The notes: generated by a model from the letters alone, not told the origin. Counted from the stretch's first letter, positions 27,829-40,395 are shown. The stretch is DNA of 64,000 bases from Actinobaculum sp. 313 (GCF_003073475.1 NZ_CP029033.1:2356001-2420000), one strand, 5' to 3'. Made by a program: numbers and translations.

Positions 27829-28305
27829 ATGATCGTGGACACGCAGAAACCCGGCGGGACGGAGCACGAACACCCTGAAGCCGCCCCGGATAAGCCGACG
27901 CGCGCGGCTTCCCAGTCATCTAACACGCAACGGTCCATCGGCGAGTTGATCGCGAGTATCTCGGAACAGGCCTCCGCACTGGTTCGCGGAGAAATCGACT
28001 ACGCCTCCGCGAATCTCAAGGCGAAAATACAGAAACTCGGCATGGGCGGCGTGCTTCTCGCTGTCGCCGCCTTCCTTGCGGTGTTCATCTTCCTGCTTCT
28101 GCTGCTAGCAGCTGTGAGTGGATTTGCGAACATCATGCCTGTGTGGGCCGCCTTCCTCACGGTCGCGGGCATTCTCATTGTCCTCGCCGCGATACTCGCC
28201 GCCATAGGAGCAGCGCGTCTGAAGGCATCCAAGCGCCACGTGGTCAATCCTAAAGACGGCTTGAGCCAAGACATCGAAGCATTCAAGAGGGGGATCAAAA
28301 GGTGA
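27829..28305 (+). CDS. Actinobacterial holin-X/DUF1469-type membrane protein
   Basis: 158 residues: an acidic disordered N-terminus of about 35 residues, an amphipathic segment SIGELIASISEQASALVRGEI, two TM helices (about 75-100 and 105-130) and a basic tail. The pattern matches the phage-holin-family proteins that are common, non-phage envelope proteins in actinobacteria. GTGA overlap with the DUF3618 gene downstream, the usual partner. Ribosome site AAGGAG. Confidence 0.85.
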   Translation: MIVDTQKPGGTEHEHPEAAPDKPTRAASQSSNTQRSIGELIASISEQASALVRGEIDYASANLKAKIQKLGMGGVLLAVAAFLAVFIFLLLLLAAVSGFANIMPVWAAFLTVAGILIVLAAILAAIGAARLKASKRHVVNPKDGLSQDIEAFKRGIKR

Positions 28306-28604
28306 GCGACGCGAAGAACTCGCCGGACAGTAACCAGCGCTCTATCGCGCAGATCGAGGCTGAACTGAGGCGAACCCGTGAAGAGATGACGCAAACCGTC
28401 AACGAACTGGCCGGGCGGCTTGATCCGAAAGTCGTCGCAAAAGCCGCTACTGACCAGGCTAAGAAGAAGGCCGCTACGGCCACAACTCGGGTCAAGGCAC
28501 TTGTCCACGACGCGAAGTCCGGAGATCTGCGCGCCATCGGAATCCTGGCGGGAAGTGTGGTGGTTGTTGTCGGGCTGGGCGTACTGGTCATTTGCCGCCA
28601 CTGA
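28302..28604 (+). CDS. DUF3618 protein
   Basis: 100 residues from GTG 28302 inside the stop of the preceding gene. The N-terminal helix IAQIEAELRRTREEMTQTVNEL, followed by GRLDPK and a C-terminal TM helix, is the DUF3618 signature. Predicted tail-anchored membrane protein. Function unknown; it commonly sits beside the holin-X-like protein. Confidence 0.88.
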   Translation: MSDAKNSPDSNQRSIAQIEAELRRTREEMTQTVNELAGRLDPKVVAKAATDQAKKKAATATTRVKALVHDAKSGDLRAIGILAGSVVVVVGLGVLVICRH

Positions 28605-28806
28605 CCAACTGTGCCTGTCCTAACATCTCCCGGGCAAAGCACGTGGTACCGCGCAATACGCGCAGGCAGCAGCCGACCTGTCGTTCTCACCATGGGGTTA
28701 TGCGTGGCGGGAATTGCCACGTTCGCGGTAAAGTAGATGGGCGAACGGATACGTACATGGGCCACAGCAGTGTGTGCCCCGCGATGAGGTAAAGGGGTCG
28801 AGCCAT

Positions 28807-29045
28807 ATGGGGCGCGGCCGTCAGAAGGCTAAGCAGCGCAAGGTCGCTCGCAATCTCAAGTACTTCACTCCGGATACCGACTATCAGGCCCTTGAGCGCG
28901 AGCTGAGGGGTCTCAGCATCCCGAACCTGAGATGGACGCTTACGCTGAATATGCTGCCAAGTACAACGAAGACTGGGACGACGACGAGTGGGACGCCGAC
29001 GACGAGTACGGCCGCGACGCCGAGTCCGAGAAGGATGAGCGCTAA
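28807..29045 (+). CDS. DUF3073 protein, apparent frameshift
   Basis: From ATG 28807 it reads MGRGRQKAKQRKVARNLKYFTPDTDYQALERELRG, the conserved DUF3073 start. It then leaves frame at the GGGG run 28907-28910. With a fifth G the frame continues SQHPEPEMDAYAEYAAKYNE and then an acidic tail to TAA 29045, a normal 79-residue DUF3073 protein. Uncorrected, the frame runs on to 29082 with a Thr-rich nonsense tail. Almost certainly an intact gene with a missing base in the sequence. Confidence 0.88.
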
Positions 29046-29089
29046 ACGGCGGTTCTTCCACTTCGCATCCAGTGTGTTCTAGATACGGT

Positions 29090-29118
29090 GGCGCCGTGCC
29101 CTGTGAGGGCGCGGCGCC
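29090..29118 (+). terminator. Terminator hairpin after DUF3073
   Basis: GGCGCCGTGCCC - TGTGA - GGGCGCGGCGCC forms a 12-bp stem (one G-T pair) followed by GTCTTGTT. It lies 44 bp past the restored stop. Confidence 0.7.
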
Positions 29119-29256
29119 GTCTTGTTGCGCCGAACGACTCCGAGGAGTGCCATGAGCGCGCACTAGTCCGTGAAGCCCACTGCGGGTGATACGCTCATCG
29201 GGCCTGTGTAGCTCGACACCATCCCCCATGGCTCACTAGACGCCATCTACCACGGC

Positions 29257-30375
29257 TCAGCGGTATGCTCCGTGCAGCAGCACACTTCCTCCGGCCACCC
29301 CTTTGGTGCCAGAGATCAGCCGCGCCCCGGTGCCCGTCGAGCCATCCACCGCGCCCTCCGCCGAGGCCGAGGTGATACTGCCAACGGGCCACGCCTCGCA
29401 GTCGTACTCCCGGCACACTGTTGTCACCGTTTCCACATCATGCGCAGGAAGGACTGCGACCATACCGATTCCCAGGTTCCAGGTGTCCTCAGCGTCACGC
29501 CAGTCCACGGAACCGAGCTCGCAGAGCACGCGATACACCGCGGGAACCTCTACCTCTCCACGATCAATATGCGCCTGTAGGCTTACCGGGATGACGCGGG
29601 CCAGGTTGGCAGCCAAGCCGCCGCCGGTGACGTGTGAGAATGCGTGAACGTCGCCGCGCGCGGCAAGGTCCAAACACAGCGGAGAATAAAGCCTCGTTGG
29701 TTCCAAGAGCTCTTCGCCCAGTGTGCGCCCGAATTCCGGGACCTCCTTGTCCAGCTTCCACCCGGCGTCGGCCACGATGCGGCGAACCAGGGAGTACCCG
29801 TTGGAATGCAAACCGGATGCCGCCATTGCGACGATGACATCTCCTTCCTGCACCCGCTGCGCTCCGAGTACCGCATCGGCTTCCACGACGCCGGTTGCCG
29901 CCCCCGCAATGTCATAGTCGTCGGGTTCCATAACGCCGGGATGCTCGGCCGTCTCCCCTCCCAACAGCGGTACCTTCACGTATTCACATGCCAGTGCCAC
30001 TCCTCGCACAATGTCGGCGATACGCTCCGGGATAACGCGACCGCAGGCGATATAGTCGGTCATCAAAAGCGGGCGTGCACCGACAACAGCGATATCATCA
30101 ACAACCATGCCGACAAGATCTTGACCAATGGTGTGATGCACGCCCATGGCCTGTGCAATGGCTATTTTGGTACCCACACCGTCAGTGGAGGTGGCCAGCA
30201 ACGGCCGTCGATAATTCCGTAGTGCGGAGGCGTCTATCATGCCGGCAAAACCACCGACCGCGTCGACGACGTCGGCTGTCATCGTACTGGCGATAGCGGA
30301 ACGCATCAGCTCGACGGCGTTGTCTCCTGCTTCCGTATCAACGCCAGCGGCCGCATAGGCATTCTGCCCGTTCAC
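29257..30375 (-). CDS. purM: Phosphoribosylformylglycinamidine cyclo-ligase
   Basis: 372 residues. AIR synthetase motifs: LLATSTDGVGTKIAIA, VGMVVDDIAVVGARPLLMTDY, LLGGETAEHPGVM and ASGLHSNGYSLVR. It converts FGAM to AIR with ATP, the fifth purine step. GTG start 30375 overlaps the stop of purF (TGTGA), so purF-purM are translationally coupled. About 20 residues longer than many PurM proteins, mainly at the C-terminus. Confidence 0.96.
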   Translation of the reverse strand: MNGQNAYAAAGVDTEAGDNAVELMRSAIASTMTADVVDAVGGFAGMIDASALRNYRRPLLATSTDGVGTKIAIAQAMGVHHTIGQDLVGMVVDDIAVVGARPLLMTDYIACGRVIPERIADIVRGVALACEYVKVPLLGGETAEHPGVMEPDDYDIAGAATGVVEADAVLGAQRVQEGDVIVAMAASGLHSNGYSLVRRIVADAGWKLDKEVPEFGRTLGEELLEPTRLYSPLCLDLAARGDVHAFSHVTGGGLAANLARVIPVSLQAHIDRGEVEVPAVYRVLCELGSVDWRDAEDTWNLGIGMVAVLPAHDVETVTTVCREYDCEAWPVGSITSASAEGAVDGSTGTGARLISGTKGVAGGSVLLHGAYR

Positions 30376-31990
30376 AATTCCTCCGTCTCCTCGCCGCCGC
30401 GATTCTCCTGTTCTAGGGGCGGCCTCTTAACACTGCCCCGTGCGTGGTTGATCTGCCCGCGCAGCGACGTTTCTCTTGCGATATCGGCAGTCGCGGCGGT
30501 CAAAACTGGATCAGCACCGGTGGCCTGGGCAACACGGGTGACATCGATGGGATACTTGCCAGTGAAACAGGCACTGCACAGCTCGGCAAAGGGTTGGCGG
30601 GTAGCCTCCACCATCCCCCGAGGCTGATATAACCCAGAGAGTCCGCCCCCAAAGACTCGCATACCTCGTTGACATCCCTGCCGTTGGCGATCAGTTCGGC
30701 GCGCGTGGCGAAGTCGATTCCGAAAAAGCATGGCCACTTCACGGAAGGTGAGGAAATTCGCACGTGGACTTCGCTTGCACCGGCCTCACGGAGCATGCGG
30801 ACCAGTGCCCGTTGCGTATTACCCCGCACGATAGAGTCATCGACGACGACGAGCCGTTTCCCTTCGATCACTTCCCGCATCGGGTTCAGCTTGAGAAGAA
30901 TTCCGCGTTGCCTACTCAATTGTGTCGGCTGTATGAATGTCCGCCCAACGTAAGCGTTCTTTACGAGTCCCTGGCCGTATGGGATCCCCGATTCCTGTGC
31001 GTAGCCGATGGCGGCAGGTGTACCCGAATCCGGAGTTGCCATTACCAGGTCCGCCGCCACGGGGTGCTCCCGGGCCAGTATTCGCCCCATTTCCAGCCGC
31101 GCGGAATTGACGGATCTGCCTGCAATAGCGGTGTCGGGCCGGGCCAAATACACATATTCGAAGATGCAGCCCGCCCGTTCAGGCGACGCCCACGTACGAG
31201 AATGCAGTCCGGCGTCGTCGACAACAATCAACTCACCGGGTTCAACTTCACGTACAAAGACGGCGCCCACGATATCCAGCGCGGCTGTCTCCGACGCCAC
31301 CACCCAGCCACTGCCAAGACGCCCCAGGACCAGCGGGCGGAAGCCATGCCTGTCCCGAGCCGCGTACAGACGCGTCTCGTCCATGAAGGTCACTGAAAAG
31401 GCACCCTCCAGGCGGGGTAGGAGACGGAGCAAGCCGTCCTCCAGGCTCTGCATCTCAGCGCTTCCATCGAAGACGGAATCGTGAAGATTGTCTTGTCCCA
31501 TCAGCGTCAACAGCATCGTCATGACGGCCGTATCCGTGGAACTCCCGCGCCCCAACTCGGCGCTGAGATCGTCGCCGGATAGTTCGTGAATTCGTGCAAC
31601 CAGATCGCTGGTGTTGGTCAAGTTACCGTTGTGGGCAACGGCGACTGTGCCGAATGCCGTCGGTCCGAGCATGGGTTGCGCGTTCTCCCACTCGGAGCGT
31701 CCCGTGGTGGAGTAGCGTACATGCCCCAGGCAGATATGGCCGCGCAGCGTTTTGAGATTCTGATCGTCAAATACCTGTGACACCAAGCCCATGTCTTTGT
31801 ACACGAGGATTGTGTTCCCGTCGGAGGCGGCAATGCCAGCCGATTCCTGCCCACGATGTTGCAACGCGTAGAGGCCGTAGTAGGCCAGCTGAGCTACCTC
31901 CAACCCCGGTGCGAATACACCGAAGACGCCGCATTCATCCTGCGGCTTCACACTCGAAAGCCCGGCGCTCAGGCGCCCATCGCCTTTCAC
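30372..31990 (-). CDS. purF: Amidophosphoribosyltransferase, apparent frameshift
   Basis: Start ATG 31990; a propeptide of about 19 residues precedes the catalytic Cys (PQDE-CGVFGVFAPG). The glutaminase domain (LYALQHRGQESAGIA) is followed by the PRPP loop VVVDDSIVRGNTQRAL. After ESLGADSLGYISL the frame breaks at the CCCCC run 30615-30619 (G run on the coding strand). One more base restores GGMVEATRQPFAELCSACF and TGKYP through to the stop at 30372, 539 residues in all, overlapping the purM start. The enzyme makes phosphoribosylamine from PRPP and glutamine. Uncorrected it would end at 30500. Since purF starts the pathway and everything else is intact, a base-call error is likely. Confidence 0.94.
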
Positions 31991-32153
31991 CGTCCCATCG
32001 TCTCACACCATCGCAAGCTCGGCACATGCCGTTCACGGAACGGCATTGTGTTTCTCGCACACCTCACGGGGAGGGCATTTCTCCCCCACCGAGCAGACTG
32101 TAGTGTTACTGCATAGCACGCCACCTGAGCCCTCTACCGACTTCGTGCATCCC

Positions 32154-32540
32154 TCAGCCCTTCACAGTCCAACGACGTAAGACGGCACTGCTAAACAATG
32201 GCATGAACTCGGTGAGGTCCGCCCGCGTTCCCGACGCGCTGACCCGGCCGGTGGCAACGGCTTGCTCCCACGCCGCATTTCCGACGCACAGGTCTAGCCA
32301 TGTTTGGCCGTCAAGTTCGACCACATTTGGCGGCGTGCCACGCCGGTGCCGGACACCCTCCAGTACTTGCACCGCACCGATGTAGGGTACCCGGATCTCC
32401 ACGCTTCGGCCGGGATAACGCTCAGCGATTTCTTCCAGGCAGAATCGCGCTGCGGTTCGTAGCTGCCCCGAAGAAAGCGCCTCGCCCGCTGCGAAACGGC
32501 CCACTGTTCGCATTCCCTCGTCGACATCAATTTTGCGCAT
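32154..32540 (-). CDS. SCP-like (sterol carrier family) protein
   Basis: 128 residues: an N-terminal helix (GRFAAGEALSSGQLRTAARFCLEEI) and a C-terminal half EIRVPYIGAVQVLEG ... VVELDGQTWLDLCVG ... VSASGTRADLTEFMPL typical of bacterial SCP orthologues, a family often found next to purF in actinobacteria. Presumed lipid-binding fold; role unknown. It precedes purF on the same strand with a gap of about 160 bp. Confidence 0.8.
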   Translation of the reverse strand: MRKIDVDEGMRTVGRFAAGEALSSGQLRTAARFCLEEIAERYPGRSVEIRVPYIGAVQVLEGVRHRRGTPPNVVELDGQTWLDLCVGNAAWEQAVATGRVSASGTRADLTEFMPLFSSAVLRRWTVKG

Positions 32541-32671
32541 ATCACAAGGCTAGTCGATGCAGTGGCACACAATGGGGCCAGGCGGCATAACCACCTGGCC
32601 CCATTTCTGTATCTAGGCGTCGTGGCGGAGACGTTGCCAGCGGCTAGCCAGCAAAGTCACCCGCGAAGCGG

Positions 32672-35233
32672 CTAGCGCACCGCGAAAGTATCCACCTTAT
32701 TTCCGTTGAAATCACCGGAGAGGACAACCGAAGAACTAGATACATCCGCCAGTTTGACCGGTGTCGCTCCTCCGCCACGCTCCGCGTTACTCACATAGAC
32801 GGTATTGCCGCGCAACACGGAAACAGTGTCCTTACCGTCACCGTCCCAGTCACCAACCAGAGGCTTATCACTAGTGTGCCCGAAGGCGAAGGAGTAGTCG
32901 GCGTTTCCACCGGCGAGTTCATTCTTGATGTAGTAGCCGTTGGCGCGTTTAACCGCCACTGTATCCTTGCCGTCGCCATCGAAGTCACCTGCGAGCGCTT
33001 CATCGGTGGCACGTCCAAAATGGAAGACCTCCGAGGCGTTGCCGCCGCTCAGGGTGTTGTTGATGTACACCGTGTTACCACGGCGAACCGCGATGGTGTC
33101 CTTACCGTCACCGTCCCAGTCACCAACCAGCGGCGTATCGGACTCCCGTCCGTAGGCGAATACCGTTGTTGCCGCTCCGCCGTCGAACGAATCAGAAATA
33201 AAGTAGAGTTCCCCACGCTTAACAGCCGGAGTATCAATACCGTCGCCATTCCAGTCACCAACCAGCGGCGTATCGGAGGCGCGACCATAGTTGACATACT
33301 GGTCGGCCACGCCATCACCATCGGTATCGATCTGGAAGGTGTTTGGATGGATGACGGGCTTCTCCGGTGCTGCCGCAGCGGCAACCTCGACCTGCATAGT
33401 GAAGTCTGTGGGCTCGGCGACGATACGCAGTTCATGCGTACCGGCAGTCACCGACTCCGGGATGGTCACGGAGACGGTCGCTTGACCTGTCTCATCGCGG
33501 TTCGGGGTCACGGTATTGTCCACCGTGGCGGTCCCCAACTCCTGACCATCCAAATACAGCGTCACCTTCTCGGGCTTCGGTTCAACAGAGGTCATGGACA
33601 GCGAGGAAAGAGCGATATCAGCACTCTTCCCGGCCGTCAGGTTCGAAACACCGGACACGCCGATGGAGTGCTGTTCGTAGGTCACCTTATAATTCGGATT
33701 TGCCTCAAGGAAGAGGTTGAACACATCATTGTCGATCAGGCCTGTGTCGTTGTAGTTCAGACCTTCCTTCAAAACGTTGAATCCATCACCGCCTGCGATG
33801 AGGAATTGGTTGGACACCACGGTGTAGAGCTTGGAGGTGTCGGATCGATCCAAGAGTTCACCGTTCAGGTAAACGCCAGTCACCTTGGATCCCACTGGTG
33901 CAGTGGGATCGTAGGTGTAAGTGATCGACTTGGACATTCCCAGGCGCAGAATGGGCCGCGCCGCCTCCGGATTGGCATTCCACTGCTCCTCGAAGAGGGT
34001 GTATACCTGCGCAGAATTCAGTTGGATCGTCGTGTATGTGTTACCGAAAGGCTGCATGGTGTACGACTCTTCCAAAGTGATCTCGCCGTCACCATTCGGA
34101 TCTAGATCGGCGCGCACACCGCCCGGATTCATGATGCCAAAGTCCGCCTTTTGCGCCATTCCTTGCGAGTACTGGTAGAAAGCCTCAGCAATCAGATTAT
34201 TTGCAGAGAACTCGGCGCCGCGGTTAGCACCCAGGTCGGTACCATTGTTCGTCCCGCGGTTGGCGACACCATCAATAGAACCGACAACCCTAGCACCTAG
34301 GATCTTCGCCTTTTCAGCTGCCTTTTCGTACAGGGCCTGAATGGTGGCATCCACACCATCGTTATCGCTAACACCAAGGTTCTCCGCCTTTGTAGAGACG
34401 AGTTTACCGGCGTTCTTGTCGTACACGAACGAGATCTTCGCTAACAGAGAGCCAAAGCACTCCGGTTCAATAACCGGAGCGCCGGAAGCAGTTTCCCTGT
34501 ACTTATCCTGATGGGTGTGGCCTGCAACTACCGCATCAACATTCGGTCCCACTTTGGCACCAAAGTCGACATCTGCGTGCATTAGTGCCACAACGATATC
34601 CGCTTCTCCATTGGTTTCGTCACCATCCTTGAGAATTGCGGCATACTTGTCCGTGGCGGCTACAGGATCTGTAACGGTCAAACCTTCAATACCCGACGGC
34701 GAAACGAGAGTGGGAAGGTCGTCTGTAACCGTGCCAACGAAGCCGACCCGCACCCCAGATGGCGTTCGTAACACTGCGAATGGGGGAACAACGGAGGGAT
34801 CCACGCCATCCACATTCGCGGACAGCCAAGGATAGTTACTTGACGGGGCAATGCGATCAATGAGATCGCTGTATCCCTTATCAAACTCGTGATTGCCCAC
34901 CGATGTAACATCGAGCTTCATCGCGTTCATGATCTCTAAGGTTGGGGTGTCGTTATCAATCGACGACACGTAGGCCGACCCACCAACCAAGTCGCCATTG
35001 GCGGCAAAGATCGTGTCGGGATTAGCAGCACGCATTTCGTTGACTTTGGCTGAGAGCGCACCTGCCGTTTCAATATGCCCATGCAGATCGGAAATCGCTG
35101 CAATATCAACAGTGACGGTGCCATCCCCATTGTCAGTGGCACCCGCCGGCAAGGCCGTGAGGCCCAAGCCGCCCAGCGTGAAAGCGACTAAGGCACCCAC
35201 TGCGCGACCGCCGCGCGTGAATACGTCGGACAT
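32672..35233 (-). CDS. Secreted 5'-nucleotidase/UshA-type phosphatase with FG-GAP-like repeats
   Basis: 853 residues from ATG 35233 (AAAGGA upstream). A signal peptide is visible (GALVAFTLGGLGLTALPAGA). Metallophosphatase motifs: AISDLHGHIE, ANGDLVGGSAY, VGNHEFDKGY and VAGHTHQD, followed by the 5'-nucleotidase C-terminal substrate domain. From about residue 635 come five 44-residue repeats with the core PLVGDWDGDGKDTVAVRRG, resembling FG-GAP/VCBS calcium-binding blades. No LPXTG anchor is seen, so the repeats may bind the wall or be released. It probably salvages extracellular nucleotides. In the chromosome it sits between gdhA and the SCP/pur genes. Confidence 0.92.
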   Translation of the reverse strand: MSDVFTRGGRAVGALVAFTLGGLGLTALPAGATDNGDGTVTVDIAAISDLHGHIETAGALSAKVNEMRAANPDTIFAANGDLVGGSAYVSSIDNDTPTLEIMNAMKLDVTSVGNHEFDKGYSDLIDRIAPSSNYPWLSANVDGVDPSVVPPFAVLRTPSGVRVGFVGTVTDDLPTLVSPSGIEGLTVTDPVAATDKYAAILKDGDETNGEADIVVALMHADVDFGAKVGPNVDAVVAGHTHQDKYRETASGAPVIEPECFGSLLAKISFVYDKNAGKLVSTKAENLGVSDNDGVDATIQALYEKAAEKAKILGARVVGSIDGVANRGTNNGTDLGANRGAEFSANNLIAEAFYQYSQGMAQKADFGIMNPGGVRADLDPNGDGEITLEESYTMQPFGNTYTTIQLNSAQVYTLFEEQWNANPEAARPILRLGMSKSITYTYDPTAPVGSKVTGVYLNGELLDRSDTSKLYTVVSNQFLIAGGDGFNVLKEGLNYNDTGLIDNDVFNLFLEANPNYKVTYEQHSIGVSGVSNLTAGKSADIALSSLSMTSVEPKPEKVTLYLDGQELGTATVDNTVTPNRDETGQATVSVTIPESVTAGTHELRIVAEPTDFTMQVEVAAAAAPEKPVIHPNTFQIDTDGDGVADQYVNYGRASDTPLVGDWNGDGIDTPAVKRGELYFISDSFDGGAATTVFAYGRESDTPLVGDWDGDGKDTIAVRRGNTVYINNTLSGGNASEVFHFGRATDEALAGDFDGDGKDTVAVKRANGYYIKNELAGGNADYSFAFGHTSDKPLVGDWDGDGKDTVSVLRGNTVYVSNAERGGGATPVKLADVSSSSVVLSGDFNGNKVDTFAVR

Positions 35234-35325
35234 GTGTGTGTTCCTTTCTTGGAAAGCCTGACCACACAAGCCTAACCGGTAAAGGTGTCCCTAGTCACCT
35301 CATTAATGAAGAAGGCTGCAAAAAC

Positions 35326-35353
35326 GCCGCCCGCCGATTTACCGGCGGGCGGC
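35326..35353 (-). terminator. Rho-independent terminator of gdhA
   Basis: A perfect 11-bp stem GCCGCCCGCCG with loop ATTTAC. Read on the minus strand it is followed by GTTTTTGC. It lies 55 bp past the gdhA stop. Confidence 0.92.
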
Positions 35354-35407
35354 ACTACCCAGAAGGTCATCATTCGGTGCGACAAGCCCGAGCCTGCCGC
35401 CTGCTGA

Positions 35408-37019
<1,612 letters not shown>

Positions 37020-37450
37020 TCAAAGGGCGTTGTACACCTCATCCGAGACGGGCTCGCACCATTCGGTACTCGTGCCCTCGCCCGGCAGCTCGATGGCTAT
37101 GTGGGAGAACCAGGCGCCTTTTTGGCGCCGTGCCAGTGCTTTACGTTAGCCGGAAAAACGGCTACGGAGCCGGGCTCGAGGCTGACCGGTTCCTCCCCTT
37201 CGATCTGGCACCAGCCGGACCCAGCGGTGCAAACAATGATCTGCCCGCCTCCCCGCGTGGCGTGGTGGATATGCCAACTATTGCGACAACCCGGCTCGAA
37301 GGTGACATTTACCATAAAGAGCGGGTCCTCATCCGGTGGCGTCAACGGATTTAGGTACGACTGCCCGATGAAGTATTGTGCATAGGCATCATTGGGGGCA
37401 CCGAGTCCAAATACGTTTTGCGCGGCGAACTCATCACGATTCGATGCCAC
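37020..37450 (-). CDS. Cupin-domain protein, apparent frameshift
   Basis: GTG 37450 is preferred (GAGGAGA 7 nt upstream); an in-frame ATG lies at 37489. Cupin motifs: FEPGCRNSWHIHHATRGGGQ, then GSVAVFPANVKHWHGA. The frame breaks at the TTTTT run 37119-37123 (A run on the coding strand). One more A gives KKGAWFSHIAIELPG, then EGTSTEWCEPVSDEVYNAL and a stop at 37020, about 143 residues. Small cupins of this type often accompany carboxymuconolactone-decarboxylase-like proteins; the substrate is unknown. Uncorrected, the frame ends at 37097. Confidence 0.85.
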
Positions 37451-37754
37451 AGGATCTCTCCTCACTCCATTGCTAAGGAACTGCTCCATCCTACGCCCCG
37501 GGAAAAGTATCAAACAGGCACCACGAGTACCTGCCACCGCGGTGGAAGCAGCGCCGCGCACAGTGGGGACAGTACCCGGCCTCTTCGTCTTCTCAAATAT
37601 CCGGTCCCGCAAGCTCCTTCGTGCAAAACGGGTGAACACAGTACACGAACCGATGATCGCGGCAGACGTCAGTCTGAGCGCGACGTCGAGCCGGACGTTC
37701 CGGGCAGCACACCGAGCCGAACGACCAGCGCGACCCGAACCACCCCGAGTCCGG
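37451..37754. other. 304-bp intergenic region
   Basis: Downstream of purL and upstream of the cupin gene. No hairpin with T-run or ORF of coding character found. Confidence 0.35.
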
Positions 37755-40250
37755 CTATGTGAACAACGCGGGAAGAACCGCTTCGCTACTCGCACGAAGT
37801 GCAGCGACATCGAAAACGAGGGCTTCTGTTGCCGTACCTTGCCCCTCCGCCGGGGTAATCGCGAGGATTTCGCCACCGGTTGTGCCAATACGCACCATGG
37901 GGACTCCCTCCGCTTGCGCTGCAGCCCGCACGGCGGGAAGAAATCCTTCCGGTACGGCCACCAGTGCACGCCCCTGCGACTCCGAGAACAGTGCTGTGAA
38001 TGAGTCAATACCCACTTGCGAACACACCGATGCCAAATCAATCGACGCGCCGATACCGCATCGCGTGGTCATGTCGGCAAGCGCCTGAATGAGCCCGCCC
38101 GTGGAGAGATCATGCGCCGCGTGGGTGATTCTGCCCATTCCCTGCGTATCGGCGTCATGCAGTGCGAGCAGCACCCGCCCGAGCGCCTGCTCGGCCGCCA
38201 AGTCCACGCGGGGTGGGCGGCCACCTACATGACAGTGGACAATACGCGCCCAGGCGGATCCGTCAAGCTCCGCCGCCGTGGCACCAAGCAGTATGATCGC
38301 AAGCCCTTCCTCCTGGAACCCGGAGGGCACCGCAGTGGTGGTATCGGCCATAACGCCAAGCACACCCACAACCGGCGTCGGATTGATTGATGTGGTCGGG
38401 CGGGCGGCTGCGCCGATTTCGCCTTCCGGCCCGGTGCTGGAAGGCGCGTGGGTCTCCCCCGCCGGGTCGGAAGGCCCGGATGTATCGGCATCCTCTGCCG
38501 TGCCGACTCCTCCCGATGAGTTGTAAAGCGAGACGTTCCCCCCAGTCACCGGTATACCGAGAGCCTGGCACGCGTCTGCCATCCCCTCCATCGCTGTAAC
38601 CAACTGCCACATTGCCGCCGGGTCCTCCGGGTTGCCGAAATTCAGGCAGTCCGTCACGGCGAGCGGCTTCGCACCTACCGTGCACACATTGCGATATGCC
38701 TCGGCCACCGCCTGCTGCGCACCGGCGTACGGGTCCAGTAGGGTGTACCAGCCATTGGCGTCGGTGGAGATTGCTATGCCGAGTCCGGTCTGTTCGTCAA
38801 CGCGGACCACGCCGGCGTCGTCAGGCTGTGCCAGGGCCGTATTGCCACGCACGAATCTGTCATATTGGTCCGTCACCCATGCCTTCGAGGCCTGATTAGG
38901 ATCTGTGAGGACCTGCAGAATCTGTTCGCGCAACTCCGCGGTGTTAGTCGGCGTCGGTAAATTCCTAGCCGAATTGGCCTGCAATGTATCCTGCCACGTC
39001 GGCCGCGCATATGCCCGATCATATACCGGCCCGTCAACCGCCACGGTGGAAGGGTCGACGTCGACAATGCGGTGGCCATTGTGGTCGATACGCAGGCGGG
39101 CGTCGCTCGTCACCTCTCCGATAATGGCAGTCTCCACCTCCCACTTGCGTGTGACGGCCAAGAAGTCGGCGATCTTCTCCGGGCTGACGATCGCCATCAT
39201 CCGTTCCTGCGACTCACTCATCAAGATCTCACCGGCGCTCAAGGACGGATCGCGCAGCAACACCTTCTCCAGATCGATATGCATACCGGAATGACCATTG
39301 GCCGCCAGCTCACTTGTGGCACAGGAAATCCCGGCCGCTCCCAGATCTTGGATAGCCTCCACTACTCCGGCCGAGAAGAGTTCAAGGCAGCACTCGATGA
39401 GCACCTTCTCCATGAAGGGATCACCGACCTGCACCGAGGGCCGCTTGCTTGGCATGCCGCCGTCGAAGGTCTCCGAGGCAAGAATCGAGGCTCCACCAAT
39501 GCCATCACCCCCGGTCCGAGCTCCAAATAGCACGACCTTGTTTCCCACCCCTTCCGCGTTGGCGAGGTGAATATCGCCGTGCCGCATCACGCCAACGCAC
39601 AGGGCATTAACCAAAGGATTCCCCTGATACGACGGGTCAAACTCGGTTTCACCACCGATGTTGGGCAGGCCCAGGCAGTTGCCGTAACCGCCGACTCCGG
39701 CGACGACGCCGTGCACCACGCGGGCGGTATCGGGGTGATCGACGGCGCCGAAGCGCAGCTGGTCCATAACCGCCACGGGGCGCGCACCCATGGCAATAAT
39801 GTCGCGCACGATACCGCCAACTCCGGTCGCCGCACCCTGATACGGCTCTACAAAACTCGGATGATTATGCGATTCCACCTTGAAGGTCACCGCCCACCCG
39901 CCGCCAATGTCGACGACGCCCGCGTTTTGCCCCATGCCTACCAGAAGGTGCTCACGCATGGCGGCTGTCGTTTTCCGCCCGAATTGTTCACCCAAATGTT
40001 TCTTCGAAGACTTGTAGGAGCAGTGCTCTGACCACATGACAGAGTACATGGACAACTCGGCGATAGTTGGGCGCCTGCCAAGGATGCTGCGAATCCGCTG
40101 GTACTCATCCTCTTTCAGTCCCAGCTCCCTCCACGGCATCTGCTGATCGGGAGTTGCTGCGGCATTGTCCACGGTGTCGTAGTTCTGGGTGACTGTGGGT
40201 TGCCCGGATGATTCCGGCGACCGGGCGGATTCAATCTGTGAGAAAGCCAT
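37755..40250 (-). CDS. purL: Phosphoribosylformylglycinamidine synthase, large subunit
   Basis: 831 residues from ATG 40250 (GGAGAGG upstream); the longer frame to 40592 lacks support. Small-type Pur[41 protein letters not shown] and [19 protein letters not shown]. With PurQ (ammonia) and PurS it converts FGAR to FGAM. An insertion of about 35 residues rich in S, T, G and P (near residues 590-625) lies in the second half. Follows purS-purQ on the same strand. Confidence 0.97.
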   Translation of the reverse strand: MAFSQIESARSPESSGQPTVTQNYDTVDNAAATPDQQMPWRELGLKEDEYQRIRSILGRRPTIAELSMYSVMWSEHCSYKSSKKHLGEQFGRKTTAAMREHLLVGMGQNAGVVDIGGGWAVTFKVESHNHPSFVEPYQGAATGVGGIVRDIIAMGARPVAVMDQLRFGAVDHPDTARVVHGVVAGVGGYGNCLGLPNIGGETEFDPSYQGNPLVNALCVGVMRHGDIHLANAEGVGNKVVLFGARTGGDGIGGASILASETFDGGMPSKRPSVQVGDPFMEKVLIECCLELFSAGVVEAIQDLGAAGISCATSELAANGHSGMHIDLEKVLLRDPSLSAGEILMSESQERMMAIVSPEKIADFLAVTRKWEVETAIIGEVTSDARLRIDHNGHRIVDVDPSTVAVDGPVYDRAYARPTWQDTLQANSARNLPTPTNTAELREQILQVLTDPNQASKAWVTDQYDRFVRGNTALAQPDDAGVVRVDEQTGLGIAISTDANGWYTLLDPYAGAQQAVAEAYRNVCTVGAKPLAVTDCLNFGNPEDPAAMWQLVTAMEGMADACQALGIPVTGGNVSLYNSSGGVGTAEDADTSGPSDPAGETHAPSSTGPEGEIGAAARPTTSINPTPVVGVLGVMADTTTAVPSGFQEEGLAIILLGATAAELDGSAWARIVHCHVGGRPPRVDLAAEQALGRVLLALHDADTQGMGRITHAAHDLSTGGLIQALADMTTRCGIGASIDLASVCSQVGIDSFTALFSESQGRALVAVPEGFLPAVRAAAQAEGVPMVRIGTTGGEILAITPAEGQGTATEALVFDVAALRASSEAVLPALFT

Positions 40251-40395
40251 TAACCTCTCCAATCGAAAGTGCGATTGCCCTAGTGCGCAACATGCAAAAA
40301 GCGGATGACATGCTCCACCGCGCGCTGGCTCCGAACGTGGCGCGTGCTCGCCACGCATATCGCAGCGTGATCGGCCGTGCCGCGCACTCGTACCG

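Noticed and set aside
30372-31990. Treating purF as a true pseudogene
   Set aside because: Exactly one missing base in a C5 run repairs it and restores the normal overlap with purM; other housekeeping genes show the same pattern.
32030-32090. Third copy of the 33-bp repeat near 3821
   Set aside because: Only CGCACACCTCA and GGGCATTTC are shared with an insertion between them; too weak to call.
32876-34105. 409-residue ORF opposite the 5'-nucleotidase
   Set aside because: Repetitive composition mirrors the FG-GAP-like repeats of the real gene on the minus strand.
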